Assembly (NCBI GenBank): GCA_021199275.1
Contig: JAJQIJ010000024.1
Span: forward strand, 1-64,000
Direction: 5' to 3'
DNA: 64,000 nucleotides
From: Clostridiales bacterium
Lineage (GTDB): Bacteria > Bacillota > Clostridia > Oscillospirales > Acutalibacteraceae
The first letter of the stretch is position 1. Each line of letters starts with the position of its first letter. The notes below the pieces were generated by a model, which saw nothing but the letters and a program-made list of their open reading frames with translations, did not search any database and was not told where the DNA came from. This document shows, piece after piece, positions 43,559-52,005 of this stretch. The position numbers were made by a program, and so were the translations under genes.

Positions 43559-44446
43559 TCAGTCCTTTTCAGCAGATAAAATTGACGCGTCAGCGTGTTC
43601 TGCCGCAGCAGCCCTAAAATCTGCGGGAAACGGGCAGCTTATATGCATATTTTGCCCGGTAACCGGGTGATTAAAATAAATATCTTTACAGTGCAGCGCC
43701 TGGCGCTTTATTTTTTGCAGCGAAGCGCCGTATAAGTCATCACCTAAAAGGGGGTGCCCAATTGCTGAAAAATGAACTCTTATTTGGTGTGTTCTGCCGG
43801 TTTCCAGGTTAATTTTCAAAAATGTTGAAGTGTCGCCGCAGCTTATAACTTCATATTTAGTAACAGCGCTTTCGCCGCCGGGGGCGACGCAGCGTTTTAT
43901 AATGCTTTGAGCTTCGCGTTTAATAGGCAGGCATATTTCACCGCCGGCGGTTATTTTGCCGGCTGCTATTGCATAATAATCTTTTTTCACCCTGCCCGCA
44001 AGCTTTGCGGCGGCAAGGGCATGCTTTGCAAGCAGCACAATGCCGCTTGTGTTTTTGTCAAGCCGGTAAACCGCGCGAAACGCCGCGTTTGATTTTGTGT
44101 GAAATGCAAATGCGTTTGAAAGCGCGTCTCCCCTGTGGTTTCGGCTTTCGTGCACCGGCATGCCCGGCGGTTTGTTGACTGCGGCTATGTCTTCATCTTC
44201 ATAAAGTATGTCAAGCGAAATATCTGCCGGCGCTGCTTTGGCACCGGTTTCCGGCAGGGAAATTTTAAGCCTGTCGCCCGCTTTTAATAAATCAATTGCG
44301 CGCGCAGGAACATTTTCAAGCGTAATTGCGCCCGGCGTATTTTTCAGCTTTATTAAAAGAGCTGACGAAACGCCGAAATCATAAAGAAAATGTTTTATCT
44401 GCCGCCCGGCGTCTTTCGGCGCTATTTCAAATTCAATTTCACGCAT
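43559..44446 (-). CDS. RluA-family pseudouridine synthase
   Basis: 295 residues. An S4-like RNA-binding region (~1-75) precedes the catalytic domain. The active-site aspartate is in YRLDKNTSGIVLLAK (histidine of HRLD replaced by tyrosine), with DIAAVNKPPGMPVH and LETGRTHQIRVHFSAIGHPL, then GDDLYG. It isomerises uridines in rRNA or tRNA; RluA, RluC and RluD subfamilies cannot be separated by eye. The ATG follows the DegV stop directly, with a poor ribosome site, so it depends on coupling. Confidence 0.92.
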   Translation of the reverse strand: MREIEFEIAPKDAGRQIKHFLYDFGVSSALLIKLKNTPGAITLENVPARAIDLLKAGDRLKISLPETGAKAAPADISLDILYEDEDIAAVNKPPGMPVHESRNHRGDALSNAFAFHTKSNAAFRAVYRLDKNTSGIVLLAKHALAAAKLAGRVKKDYYAIAAGKITAGGEICLPIKREAQSIIKRCVAPGGESAVTKYEVISCGDTSTFLKINLETGRTHQIRVHFSAIGHPLLGDDLYGASLQKIKRQALHCKDIYFNHPVTGQNMHISCPFPADFRAAAAEHADASILSAEKD

Positions 44447-45307
44447 CTATTTTGAAAACGAAACTATTATGCCGCCGTTTGAAGCATAAAGCGAATTCAG
44501 CCCGCTTGCTCTCAAAACGGTTACATTTTTATAAGCCGTTTTTTCAAGAATATATTTTTTCACCAGTTCAGCCTTGTCAGGGCAGCACACATGGCTTATT
44601 ATAACCGCCCTGTCTGTTAAATCACAGCCGTCTGAATCTTTTTTTATTAGGTCAACCAGCTTTATAAGCGCGCGGTTTGCAGAAAAGTCTTTTCCTGCAA
44701 TGCTTATGTTGCCGTATTCAGTCCTGCGGCAAACAAGCTTTACGCGCAGCGCTTCAATAATGCGCGCGCCTATGTTGTAAAGCCTGCCGTTGCCCTTGAG
44801 CGCGTCAAGGCTTTCAAGGCAAAAATAAAGCCCATAATTATTTGCAATTGAACCTTCAACAGCGTCTACAACATCTGCAAACGCCGCGCCGCTGTCTGCA
44901 AGAGTCTTTATTGAAAGCGCAAGAAGCGTTTCGAGCCCCGCGGTTGCAAGAGAGTTGAAAACATGTATGTTCTTTGCGCTGCCTTCAGGCGTTTCTTTAT
45001 AAATTTCCACACCCTGAAGCGCGCTGTTGTATGTGCCCGAAAGCTTGTCTGTTATAGTCAATATATAAATGTCTTGCTCTTCGCCGCGGCAGGCGTCTGC
45101 AAACGCATGCGGCGACGGGCAGGCAGATTTTGCAAGCTCTGTGCTTGACGTCATGCGTTTTATAAAGTCGTCTTGGTTAAAATCAATGTCGTCCTTTATA
45201 ACATAATCGCCTATCTGCAAAGTAAGCGGCACAACTGTAAGATTGCCCCACGTTTTCATGCTGTCTGTCAAATCGCAGCATGAATCTACAATAATTTTAT
45301 AGCTCAT
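44447..45307 (-). CDS. DegV-family fatty-acid-binding protein (FakB-like)
   Basis: 286 residues. IIVDSCCDLT at the start, SACPSPHAFADA, LTITDKLSGTYNSALQG with the fatty-acid-contacting serine, and GRLYNIGARIIEALRVK mark the DegV fold. FakB proteins present fatty acids to FakA, which is encoded at 37597. GAGGTGAG precedes the ATG. It is the first gene of the degV, pseudouridine synthase, phospholipase, luxS operon, with all junctions overlapping or under 5 nt. Confidence 0.92.
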   Translation of the reverse strand: MSYKIIVDSCCDLTDSMKTWGNLTVVPLTLQIGDYVIKDDIDFNQDDFIKRMTSSTELAKSACPSPHAFADACRGEEQDIYILTITDKLSGTYNSALQGVEIYKETPEGSAKNIHVFNSLATAGLETLLALSIKTLADSGAAFADVVDAVEGSIANNYGLYFCLESLDALKGNGRLYNIGARIIEALRVKLVCRRTEYGNISIAGKDFSANRALIKLVDLIKKDSDGCDLTDRAVIISHVCCPDKAELVKKYILEKTAYKNVTVLRASGLNSLYASNGGIIVSFSK

Positions 45308-45336
45308 TGGCTCACCTCTTAACTGATTTTGGTTTC

Positions 45337-45438
45337 ATAAATACCCGCCCCGTATTTTGCGCACCGGCATGAAATTGCGCTTGCCGCTGATAAAAAGCAT
45401 AAAATGCTGCCCATAGAGGCGGGAATTTCCCTGAGTTA
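45337..45438 (-). repeat. Dispersed repeat copy after argH
   Basis: Shares the CCGCTGATAAAAAG segment and the GAGGCGGGAATTTCCC block with the copies after argG and spoVT, and ends at the argH stop codon. Confidence 0.55.
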
Positions 45439-46809
45439 TTTGCTTGAAATAAACTTTTTAACAGCCTCTATCTGGGCGTCAACACTGCCGGGGCCGCCGG
45501 GTGTTTTTCGCGCGCTTACGCATTTTTCCAGGTCTATGGCAGCATAAACATCACTGTCAAACGCGCTGCAAACCCCGCGGTAATCTGCAAGGCTTAGCTC
45601 TTCAAGCGTTGTGTTTTTATCTATGCACAAAGCCACCAATTCGCCGGTTGCTTTGTAAGCGTCTCTAAACGGCAGGCCCTTACCGACAAGGTAATCTGCG
45701 CAGTCTGTTGCGTTTATAAAACCTGTTGCCGCCGCCGCTTTCATATTGCCGCGCAGCACAGTCATGGTTTTAATCATGGGCGTAAACGCCCCAAGGCACA
45801 TTTTAACCGTGTCAACTGAATCAAATATAGCTTCCTTGTCTTCCTGCAAATCTTTATTATATGCAAGCGGCACGCCTTTCATAACGGTTAAAAGCGCAGT
45901 CAAATTGCCAAACACCCTGCCGCTTTTGCCGCGCACAAGCTCGGCTATGTCAGGGTTTTTTTTCTGCGGCATTATTGATGAGCCTGTTGAAAATGCATCG
46001 TCAAGCTCTATAAATTTGAATTCCCAGCTGCACCACATTATAATTTCTTCCGCAAATCTTGAAAGATGCACCATTACAAGAGACAGCGCCGAGGCAAGTT
46101 CAATGCAAAAGTCCCTGTCTGAAACCCCGTCAAGTGAATTCAGAGTTATGGAATCAAAGCCAAGCTTTTCGGCAGTCATTCCCCTGTCAATCGGGTATGT
46201 TGTGCCGGCCAGCGCGCCGCTGCCGAGCGGGCAGACATTAAGCCGCTTTCTGGCGTCAAGCAGCCTGTCTATGTCACGGCAAAACATTGCCGCGTAAGCC
46301 ATAAGATGGTGCGCAAGGGTTATGGGCTGCGCACGCTGCAAATGCGTGTAGCCCGGCATTATGGCGTCTTTGTTTTCGCCTGCTTTTTCACACAGCACAT
46401 CAATAAGCGACTTTAAAGCGCCCAAAATGCTGTCTGTTTCCTTTCTGAGCGACAGGCGTATATCAAGCGCAACCTGGTCGTTTCTGGAACGCGCGGTGTG
46501 CAGCCGCTTGCCCGTGTCGCCCAGCCTTTTTGTGATTTCAGCTTCAACAAAGGTATGTATGTCTTCGCATTCCATGTCAATTTGAAGCTTGCCCTCTTTA
46601 ATGTCGCTTAATATTTTAAAGAGCTCGTTTACTATTTTTTCGCTTTCTTCTTTGTCAATAATACCGCAGCTGCCAAGCATTTCGGCATGCGCGGCAGAGC
46701 CCATAATGTCTTCTTCAAACATGCGGCTGTCAAAGCTTATTGACGAATTGAAATCATCTGCTTGCGCGGCAAGTTCCTTTTTAAACCTGCCCTTCCACAA
46801 TTTAGGCAT
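45436..46809 (-). CDS. argH: Argininosuccinate lyase
   Basis: 457 residues, the family length. It splits argininosuccinate to arginine and fumarate. Landmarks: WKGRFKKELAAQADDFNSS, HTARSRNDQVALD, PGYTHLQRAQPITLAHH and the signature STGSSIMPQKKNPD, with the catalytic serine in that loop. AAGAGG precedes the ATG. It follows argG after a 104-bp gap containing a repeat; likely one operon from the argG promoter. Confidence 0.97.
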   Translation of the reverse strand: MPKLWKGRFKKELAAQADDFNSSISFDSRMFEEDIMGSAAHAEMLGSCGIIDKEESEKIVNELFKILSDIKEGKLQIDMECEDIHTFVEAEITKRLGDTGKRLHTARSRNDQVALDIRLSLRKETDSILGALKSLIDVLCEKAGENKDAIMPGYTHLQRAQPITLAHHLMAYAAMFCRDIDRLLDARKRLNVCPLGSGALAGTTYPIDRGMTAEKLGFDSITLNSLDGVSDRDFCIELASALSLVMVHLSRFAEEIIMWCSWEFKFIELDDAFSTGSSIMPQKKNPDIAELVRGKSGRVFGNLTALLTVMKGVPLAYNKDLQEDKEAIFDSVDTVKMCLGAFTPMIKTMTVLRGNMKAAAATGFINATDCADYLVGKGLPFRDAYKATGELVALCIDKNTTLEELSLADYRGVCSAFDSDVYAAIDLEKCVSARKTPGGPGSVDAQIEAVKKFISSK

Positions 46810-46837
46810 ATTTTACCTCTTTTTACTAAGTTTAATT

Positions 46838-46917
46838 TTGCCCGGCGGGAAATTGTCGCCGCTGATTAAAAATTTCAAACAGCCGCCTGTGAAGGCTGGG
46901 CATTTCCCCTGGGTTAT
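46838..46917 (-). repeat. Dispersed repeat copy between argH and argG
   Basis: Reads CGCTGATTAAAAATTTCAAA then CAGCCGCCTGTGAAGGC; nearly identical over ~60 bp to the copy at 48436-48498. It ends in the argG stop codon. Confidence 0.7.
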
Positions 46918-48143
46918 TCTTTGTTTTCCCTTTCGCTGTCAAGAATGGCCTTTACCTTAAGCGGCAGCCCAAACAGGTTTATAAAGCCCGCCGAATCGTT
47001 TTGGTCATAAACATCGTCTGCGTCAAACGTTGCAAAATCTTCGCTGTAAAGGCTGTATGGCGATGTTACGCCGACATTGATTATATTGCCCTTATAAAGC
47101 TTTAACTTTACATCGCCCGTTACGCGCTGCTGTGTAGACGTTACAAATGCGCTTATGGCTTCGCGCAGCGGCGTGTACCACTGGCCGTAATAAACCAGCT
47201 CTGCAAATTTTTGGGCAACAAGGAACTTATAATGCTGTGTTTCCCTGTCAAGACAGATTTGTTCAAGCGTTTCATGCGCTTTATAAAGAATTGAGCCGCC
47301 GGGTGTTTCATATACGCCCCTGCTTTTCATGCCCACAAGCCTGTTTTCAACCATGTCAACAAGCCCGCAGCCGTTTTCGCCGCCGATTTTATTGAGCTTT
47401 TCAACAAGCTCAACGCTGTTTATTTCAACCCCGTCAAGCGCTGTCGGCACGCCCTTTTCAAAATGCAGGGTTATATAAGAAGCCTTGTCCGGCGCGGCTT
47501 CGGGTGACACGCCCATTTCAAGTATTTCGTCATATTTGGGTTCGTTAGCAGGGTCTTCAAGGTCAAGCCCCTCATGGCTTAAATGCCAAAGGTTTTTGTC
47601 TTTAGAATAATTGGTTTCCCTGTTTATTTTAAGCGGAATATTATGCTGTTCGGCATATTCTATTTCCTCTTCCCTGCTCTTGAATTCCCATGTGCGCCAC
47701 GGCGCAATTATTTTCATTTCGGGGGCAAACGCCTTAATTGCAAGTTCAAACCTTACCTGGTCATTCCCCTTGCCGGTGCAGCCGTGGCAAATGGCGTCTG
47801 CGCCTTCGGCCTTGGCTATTTCAACAATTCTTTTTGCAATAATCGGGCGCGCAAACGCAGTGCCGAGCAAATATTGGTTTTCATAAACCGCGCCGGCCTG
47901 AACGGTGGGTATAATATAATCGTCAACAAATTCTTGCTTTAAATCTTCAACATAAAGCTTTGACGCACCTGTGGCTATGGCCTTTTCTTCAAGCCCGTCA
48001 AGCTCTGTGCCCTGCCCCACGTCACCGCTTACGGCAATTACTTCACAGTTGTTATAATTTTCTTTCAGCCACGGAATGATAATAGACGTGTCAAGCCCGC
48101 CGCTGTATGCAAGAACAACCTTTTTAACTTCTTTATTTTGCAT
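46914..48143 (-). CDS. argG: Argininosuccinate synthase
   Basis: 409 residues. The ATP-PPi loop is [15 protein letters not shown] (~residue 12), with [15 protein letters not shown] and the later [17 protein letters not shown] segment seen as [16 protein letters not shown]. It joins citrulline and aspartate using ATP. GGAGAG precedes the ATG. Upstream is a strong promoter; no T-box or clear ARG box was found in the short leader. Confidence 0.97.
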   Translation of the reverse strand: MQNKEVKKVVLAYSGGLDTSIIIPWLKENYNNCEVIAVSGDVGQGTELDGLEEKAIATGASKLYVEDLKQEFVDDYIIPTVQAGAVYENQYLLGTAFARPIIAKRIVEIAKAEGADAICHGCTGKGNDQVRFELAIKAFAPEMKIIAPWRTWEFKSREEEIEYAEQHNIPLKINRETNYSKDKNLWHLSHEGLDLEDPANEPKYDEILEMGVSPEAAPDKASYITLHFEKGVPTALDGVEINSVELVEKLNKIGGENGCGLVDMVENRLVGMKSRGVYETPGGSILYKAHETLEQICLDRETQHYKFLVAQKFAELVYYGQWYTPLREAISAFVTSTQQRVTGDVKLKLYKGNIINVGVTSPYSLYSEDFATFDADDVYDQNDSAGFINLFGLPLKVKAILDSERENKE

Positions 48144-48180
48144 TTTTATCTCTCCTTTACAAATAAGCTATACAAAATAT

Positions 48181-48209
48181 ATTATATAATCAGCCGTTGC
48201 CTTAGTCAA
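48181..48209 (-). promoter_or_regulatory. Promoter of argG-argH
   Basis: TTGACT (48204-48209) and TATAAT (48181-48186) on the minus strand, 17-nt spacer. From 48210 to 48367 I see only AT-rich then GC-rich intergenic DNA. Confidence 0.75.
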
Positions 48210-48367
48210 GAAAAATAAAGCAATCTGCCAATCATTTTTTAACGATTTGCAAATTGCTTTCAAATAGCTTTTAGCTCTGCATGAACCCGACCGTAAACGG
48301 CGCTCAAAACGCGGCGCGCCTGTTAGCTGAAAGCAGAAGCTTTAAGCCGGCCGCCAACGCGTTTTGC

Positions 48368-48500
48368 CTGAATTCAATAAAGGCTTGCCCGTTATTAAAC
48401 ATGGGCGGCAGCTGCTGCCCCCCGGCGGTAAATTGTGCTTGCCGCTGATTAAAAATTTCAAAGAGCCGCCTGTAAAGGCGGGGCATTCCCCGCTAAGCTA
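48368..48500 (-). repeat. Long copy of the dispersed composite repeat, after spoVT
   Basis: Contains GGCTTGCCCGTTATTAAAC, the palindromic GGGCGGCAGCTGCTGCCCCC region, the CGCTGATTAAAAATTTCAAA block and GCCGCCTGTAAAGGCGGGGC. It ends at the spoVT stop codon. Confidence 0.7.
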
Positions 48501-49034
48501 TTCAAGCTGCTTGCCGAGAAATGACGCCGCAACCTGCACCAGCTTGATTTCAGTTTCTGCCGGGGAAATGCTTTTTTCGTTTTCCATAAGGGCAACGGCG
48601 CCCGACACGTCGCCCCCGTTTATTATGGGGTAAACCACAGTTGCTTTCCTTTCATAGCCTTCTGCTATGTTCATGGGCGGAATTTCATCTGTAACTATGT
48701 GAATGGCCCTTTTGTCCAGCAGCTCTTCCATGCTTTTGGTAATTCTGCGTTCCATGATTTCCCTTTTGCTTACGCCGCAGGCCGCTATTACATGGTCATT
48801 GTCAACTATTACAATGGGCATGCCCATGCTTTTATAAAGCACTTCGGCATATTGGTTTGCGAAATTTGACATTTCACCTATAGGCGAATATTTTTTAAAT
48901 ATAACTTCACCCTCTGCGTCGGTGAATATTTCAAGCGGGTCGCCCTCTCTTATTCTGAACGAACGCCTGATTTCTTTCGGTATAACTATTCTGCCCAAAT
49001 CGTCAATTCTTCTGACAATTCCGGTTGCTTTCAT
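48498..49034 (-). CDS. spoVT: Stage V sporulation protein T (SpoVT-AbrB regulator)
   Basis: 178 residues. The AbrB swapped-hairpin DNA-binding domain is MKATGIVRRIDDLGRIVIP followed by KEIRRSFRIREGDPLEIF, residues 1-50. A GAF-like domain follows (~60-175; VIVDNDHVIAACGVSKR, YPIINGGDVSGAVAL). SpoVT adjusts sigma-G dependent gene expression in the forespore. ATG 49034 has AAGGGGAAGG upstream; the frame is open to 49106 but without similarity. No confident promoter could be assigned; a sigma-G type one would be expected. Confidence 0.94.
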   Translation of the reverse strand: MKATGIVRRIDDLGRIVIPKEIRRSFRIREGDPLEIFTDAEGEVIFKKYSPIGEMSNFANQYAEVLYKSMGMPIVIVDNDHVIAACGVSKREIMERRITKSMEELLDKRAIHIVTDEIPPMNIAEGYERKATVVYPIINGGDVSGAVALMENEKSISPAETEIKLVQVAASFLGKQLE

Positions 49035-49081
49035 TTTTCCTTCCCCTTTTACGCTAAAATTGAACCGCTTTTCAAGCTCAA

Positions 49082-49192
49082 TGAGGGGCAACACCCCGTC
49101 ATTCAACGTTTTCGGCGGCGGTTGTGCCGCTGCCGAAAAAACTAAGCTGCACCCGCAGCCTTACAAGGCGTGGGACATCTTAAATTTAGTTA
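49082..49192. repeat. Long copy of the dispersed composite repeat, before spoVT
   Basis: GGGGCAACACCCCGTCATTCAAC, with arms GGGG and CCCC, is followed by TCGGCGGCGGTTGTGCCGCCG-like dyad (49111-49134) and ends with GGGACATCTTAAATTTAGTTA, the same end as the 19381 copy. The rest of 49035-49379 is AT-rich and holds no gene. Confidence 0.65.
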
Positions 49193-49379
49193 TATTTTGC
49201 GCAATGCCGGCTGCTATATTCCAATTTTTGCATGGATTATTTTGGAATATATACAATAAATCAGGTGTTTTCGAGCCGTGCAAGCTGTGATGTTTATTTT
49301 AAATATTTTTTAAATTTCAAATAATGAAAAAAGCAAACAACAAATAATTCTAAACATTTTTCCAAATGGCCCAAGAGCC

Positions 49380-49409
49380 TTGACAAAAATTAATGAACTC
49401 ATATATAAT
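49380..49409 (+). promoter_or_regulatory. Promoter of nfnAB
   Basis: TTGACA (49380-49385) and TATAAT (49404-49409), 18-nt spacer. Confidence 0.8.
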
Positions 49410-49435
49410 GAATTTACAATGAAGGGGTGACTTAT

Positions 49436-50266
49436 ATGTATAAAATAGTAAAAAAAGAATGTTTGAATGAATCTGTAACAAAAATGGTAATTGCCGCCCC
49501 GTTTGTTGCAAAAAAAGCCCAGCCGGGGCAATTTATAATTTTGCGCGTTGACGAAGACGGCGAAAGGATTCCGCTTACCATTGCAGATTATGACCGGAGC
49601 GCCGGCACTGTAACAATTATATTTCAGATTGTGGGCACAGAAACAGCAAGGCTGAATTTAAAAAACGAAAACGACTGCATTTGCGACTTTGCGGGCCCGC
49701 TTGGCAACCCCACAAAAACAGAGGGCTATAAAAAGGTTGCCGTTGTTGGCGGCGGGGTTGGCACGGCTATTGCATACCCCGTGGCAAAAAAGTTTGCTCA
49801 AAGCGGCGCCGTGGTGCATTCAGTGGTTGGTTTCAGAACAAAGTCAATAGTTATTCTTGAAAAAGAATTCAAAGCTGTGTCTGACAAATATGTTCTTATA
49901 AGCGACGACGGCTCTACTGGCGAAAAGGGATTTGTAACAGACGCGCTGAAAAAGCTAATAGACAGCGGTGAAAAGTATGACCTTGTTGTGGCTATAGGCC
50001 CGCTGCCTATGATGAAATTTGTGTGCAAGCTTACAGCCGAATACGGCATTAAAACAACGGTGTCAATGAACCCAATAATGATTGACGGCACGGGAATGTG
50101 CGGCGGCTGCCGGCTTACGGTGGGCGGCGAAACCAAATTTGCCTGTGTTGACGGGCCTGAATTTGACGGGCACAAGGTTGATTTTGACGAAGCTATTGAA
50201 CGTGCAGCCATGTATAAAAGCTTTGAACGCAGCGCCATGTGCAAGCTTATGAACAAAAAAGATTAA
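49436..50266 (+). CDS. nfnA: NfnA: ferredoxin-NADP+ oxidoreductase, NAD-binding subunit
   Basis: 276 residues. A ferredoxin reductase-type FAD domain (GQFIILRVDEDGERIPLTI), a Rossmann NAD domain starting VAVVGGGVGTAIAYP, and a C-terminal [2Fe-2S] cysteine cluster in GTGMCGGCRLTVGG then FACVDGPEFDGH. With the NADPH-binding partner next door it makes NfnAB, which bifurcates electrons between NADPH, NAD+ and ferredoxin. ATG 49436 follows GGGGTGA; a GTG nine bases upstream is rejected. The isolated family is also annotated as sulfide dehydrogenase-like or PyrK-like, but the partner decides. Confidence 0.9.
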   Translation: MYKIVKKECLNESVTKMVIAAPFVAKKAQPGQFIILRVDEDGERIPLTIADYDRSAGTVTIIFQIVGTETARLNLKNENDCICDFAGPLGNPTKTEGYKKVAVVGGGVGTAIAYPVAKKFAQSGAVVHSVVGFRTKSIVILEKEFKAVSDKYVLISDDGSTGEKGFVTDALKKLIDSGEKYDLVVAIGPLPMMKFVCKLTAEYGIKTTVSMNPIMIDGTGMCGGCRLTVGGETKFACVDGPEFDGHKVDFDEAIERAAMYKSFERSAMCKLMNKKD

Positions 50267-50309
50267 AGGCAAAAATATTTTTAATGCAGAAAGGCTGTGA
50301 AGTTCAGTT

Positions 50310-51689
50310 ATGGACATTACTAAAAAGAACCCAATGCCGCACCAGCGTGCAGATGTCAGAAACAAAAATTTCAACGAAGTTGCTTTGGGCTATGACAGTG
50401 AAACGGCTATTGCCGAAGCAAAGCGCTGCCTGAATTGCCGCCACCGCCCCTGTGTGAGCGGCTGCCCCGTGGGTATAGCGATTCCGGAATTTATAAAGCA
50501 TGTGGCTGCGGGCGAATTTGAAGAGGCTTACAGGGTTATAAACCTGCAGTCGTCTCTGCCGGCAGTTTGCGGCAGGGTGTGCCCGCAGGAAAAGCAGTGC
50601 GAAGAAAAATGTGTAAGGGGCATTAAGGGCGAAAGCGTTGCGATAGGGCGCCTTGAAAGATTTGTGGCAGATTACCACAACACACACGCAGCAGGCGCAG
50701 TAAAAGAAGTGAAAAAAAACGGAAAGAAAGTTGCCGTTATAGGCTCAGGCCCCAGTTCGCTGACCTGCGCCGGAGATTTGGCAAAGCAGGGCTGCGAAGT
50801 TACGGTGTTTGAAGCGCTGCACACGCCGGGCGGCGTGCTGGTTTACGGCATTCCTGAATTCAGGCTGCCGAAAGCAATTGTTTCAAAGGAAATAGATTCT
50901 TTAAAAGAGCTGGGCGTTGAATTCATAACCAACGTAATAGTTGGCAAAAGCCTGTCTGTTGACGAGCTTACGGCCCAATATGACGCCGTGTTCATAGGTT
51001 CCGGCGCAGGCCTGCCGCGCTTTATGGGAATAGAGGGCGAAAATTTAAAAGGCGTTTATTCGGCAAACGAAATTTTAACAAGAGTAAATCTTATGAAAGC
51101 ATATAAAAGCGGCGCTCGAACGCCCATTCACAAAGCTAAAAGCGTGGCCGTGGTGGGCGGCGGCAATGTTGCAATGGACGCGGCGCGCTGTGCAAAGCGC
51201 CTGGGGGCAGACAATGTTTATATTGTTTACCGGCGTTCTATGGACGAACTGCCCGCCAGGGCTGAAGAGGTTGAACATGCCAAAGAGGAAGGAATTGAAT
51301 TTCTGACCCTTACAAACCCGGTGCGCATTATAGGCAACGACGAACACGACGTGGTGAAAATGGAATGCATAAAAATGCGCCTTGGCGAAGCAGACGAAAG
51401 CGGCAGGCGCAGCCCTGTGCCCATTGAGGGCAGCGAGCATATGCTTGACGTTGACTGCGTTATAATGTCAATCGGCACATCGCCAAACCCGCTTATTAAA
51501 GCCACAACGCAAGGGCTTGAGGTCAACAAAAAGGGCGGCATTGTTGTTGATGAAAACGGAAAAACGTCAATAGACGGGGTATATGCCGGCGGCGACGCCG
51601 TAACCGGCGCTGCAACGGTGATAAAAGCAATGGGCGCAGGCAAGGTGGCGGCGCAGTCTATAATGGATTACTTAGCGCTAAAAAAATAA
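50310..51689 (+). CDS. nfnB: NfnB: NADPH-binding flavoprotein subunit (GltD-like)
   Basis: 459 residues. The N-terminal cysteine-rich domain coordinates [4Fe-4S] clusters (CLNCRHRPCVSGCPVGI and CGRVCPQEKQCEEKC). Two dinucleotide folds follow: VAVIGSGPSSLTCAGDLAKQG with TPGGVLVYGIPEFRLP, and VAVVGGGNVAMDAARCAKRLG, then YAGGDAVTGAATVIKAMGAG near the end. Often misannotated as glutamate synthase small subunit; no gltB is present and nfnA is 43 nt upstream. Uses NADPH and bifurcates electrons via FAD. Confidence 0.92.
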   Translation: MDITKKNPMPHQRADVRNKNFNEVALGYDSETAIAEAKRCLNCRHRPCVSGCPVGIAIPEFIKHVAAGEFEEAYRVINLQSSLPAVCGRVCPQEKQCEEKCVRGIKGESVAIGRLERFVADYHNTHAAGAVKEVKKNGKKVAVIGSGPSSLTCAGDLAKQGCEVTVFEALHTPGGVLVYGIPEFRLPKAIVSKEIDSLKELGVEFITNVIVGKSLSVDELTAQYDAVFIGSGAGLPRFMGIEGENLKGVYSANEILTRVNLMKAYKSGARTPIHKAKSVAVVGGGNVAMDAARCAKRLGADNVYIVYRRSMDELPARAEEVEHAKEEGIEFLTLTNPVRIIGNDEHDVVKMECIKMRLGEADESGRRSPVPIEGSEHMLDVDCVIMSIGTSPNPLIKATTQGLEVNKKGGIVVDENGKTSIDGVYAGGDAVTGAATVIKAMGAGKVAAQSIMDYLALKK

Positions 51690-51749
51690 CTTGGGCTATC
51701 TAAAGCGCGCGTTTGCCTGGCAGCTTTCTGCGGGCATGGGCGCCGACTG

Positions 51750-51783
51750 AACAGGCAGGCGAAAAACGCCTGCCTGTTTTAAA
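51750..51783 (+). terminator. Terminator of nfnAB
   Basis: A perfect 12-bp stem AACAGGCAGGCG (51750-51761) with CGCCTGCCTGTT (51767-51778), loop AAAAA, then TTAAA. The remaining sequence to 51873 is intergenic with no gene. Confidence 0.85.
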
Positions 51784-51873
51784 TCAACCGGCAGTAAAGC
51801 CCGCCGTGGCGTGGCAAGGGGGCGGCACATGGCAGGGTAATACTAAACAAAAAATAAACTTGGCAAAAATAGG

Positions 51874-51902
51874 TTGATTTGTTTTATTTAAAATACTAAA
51901 AT
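51874..51902 (+). promoter_or_regulatory. Promoter of the acyl-CoA synthetase gene
   Basis: TTGATT (51874-51879) and TAAAAT (51897-51902), 17-nt spacer. Confidence 0.6.
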
Positions 51903-52005
51903 AGCAATAAGTGTAAACAGACGCGCAGCGCAAGGTTTAGCCTGGCAATTTTTCCAAAATGCCCAAGCTGCGGCACAGTTTTATTTAAAGAAACAGGGGT
52001 TTTTT

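Noticed and set aside
50310..51689. Glutamate synthase small subunit (gltD)
   Set aside because: No large subunit nearby, and the nfnA partner directly upstream points to NfnB.
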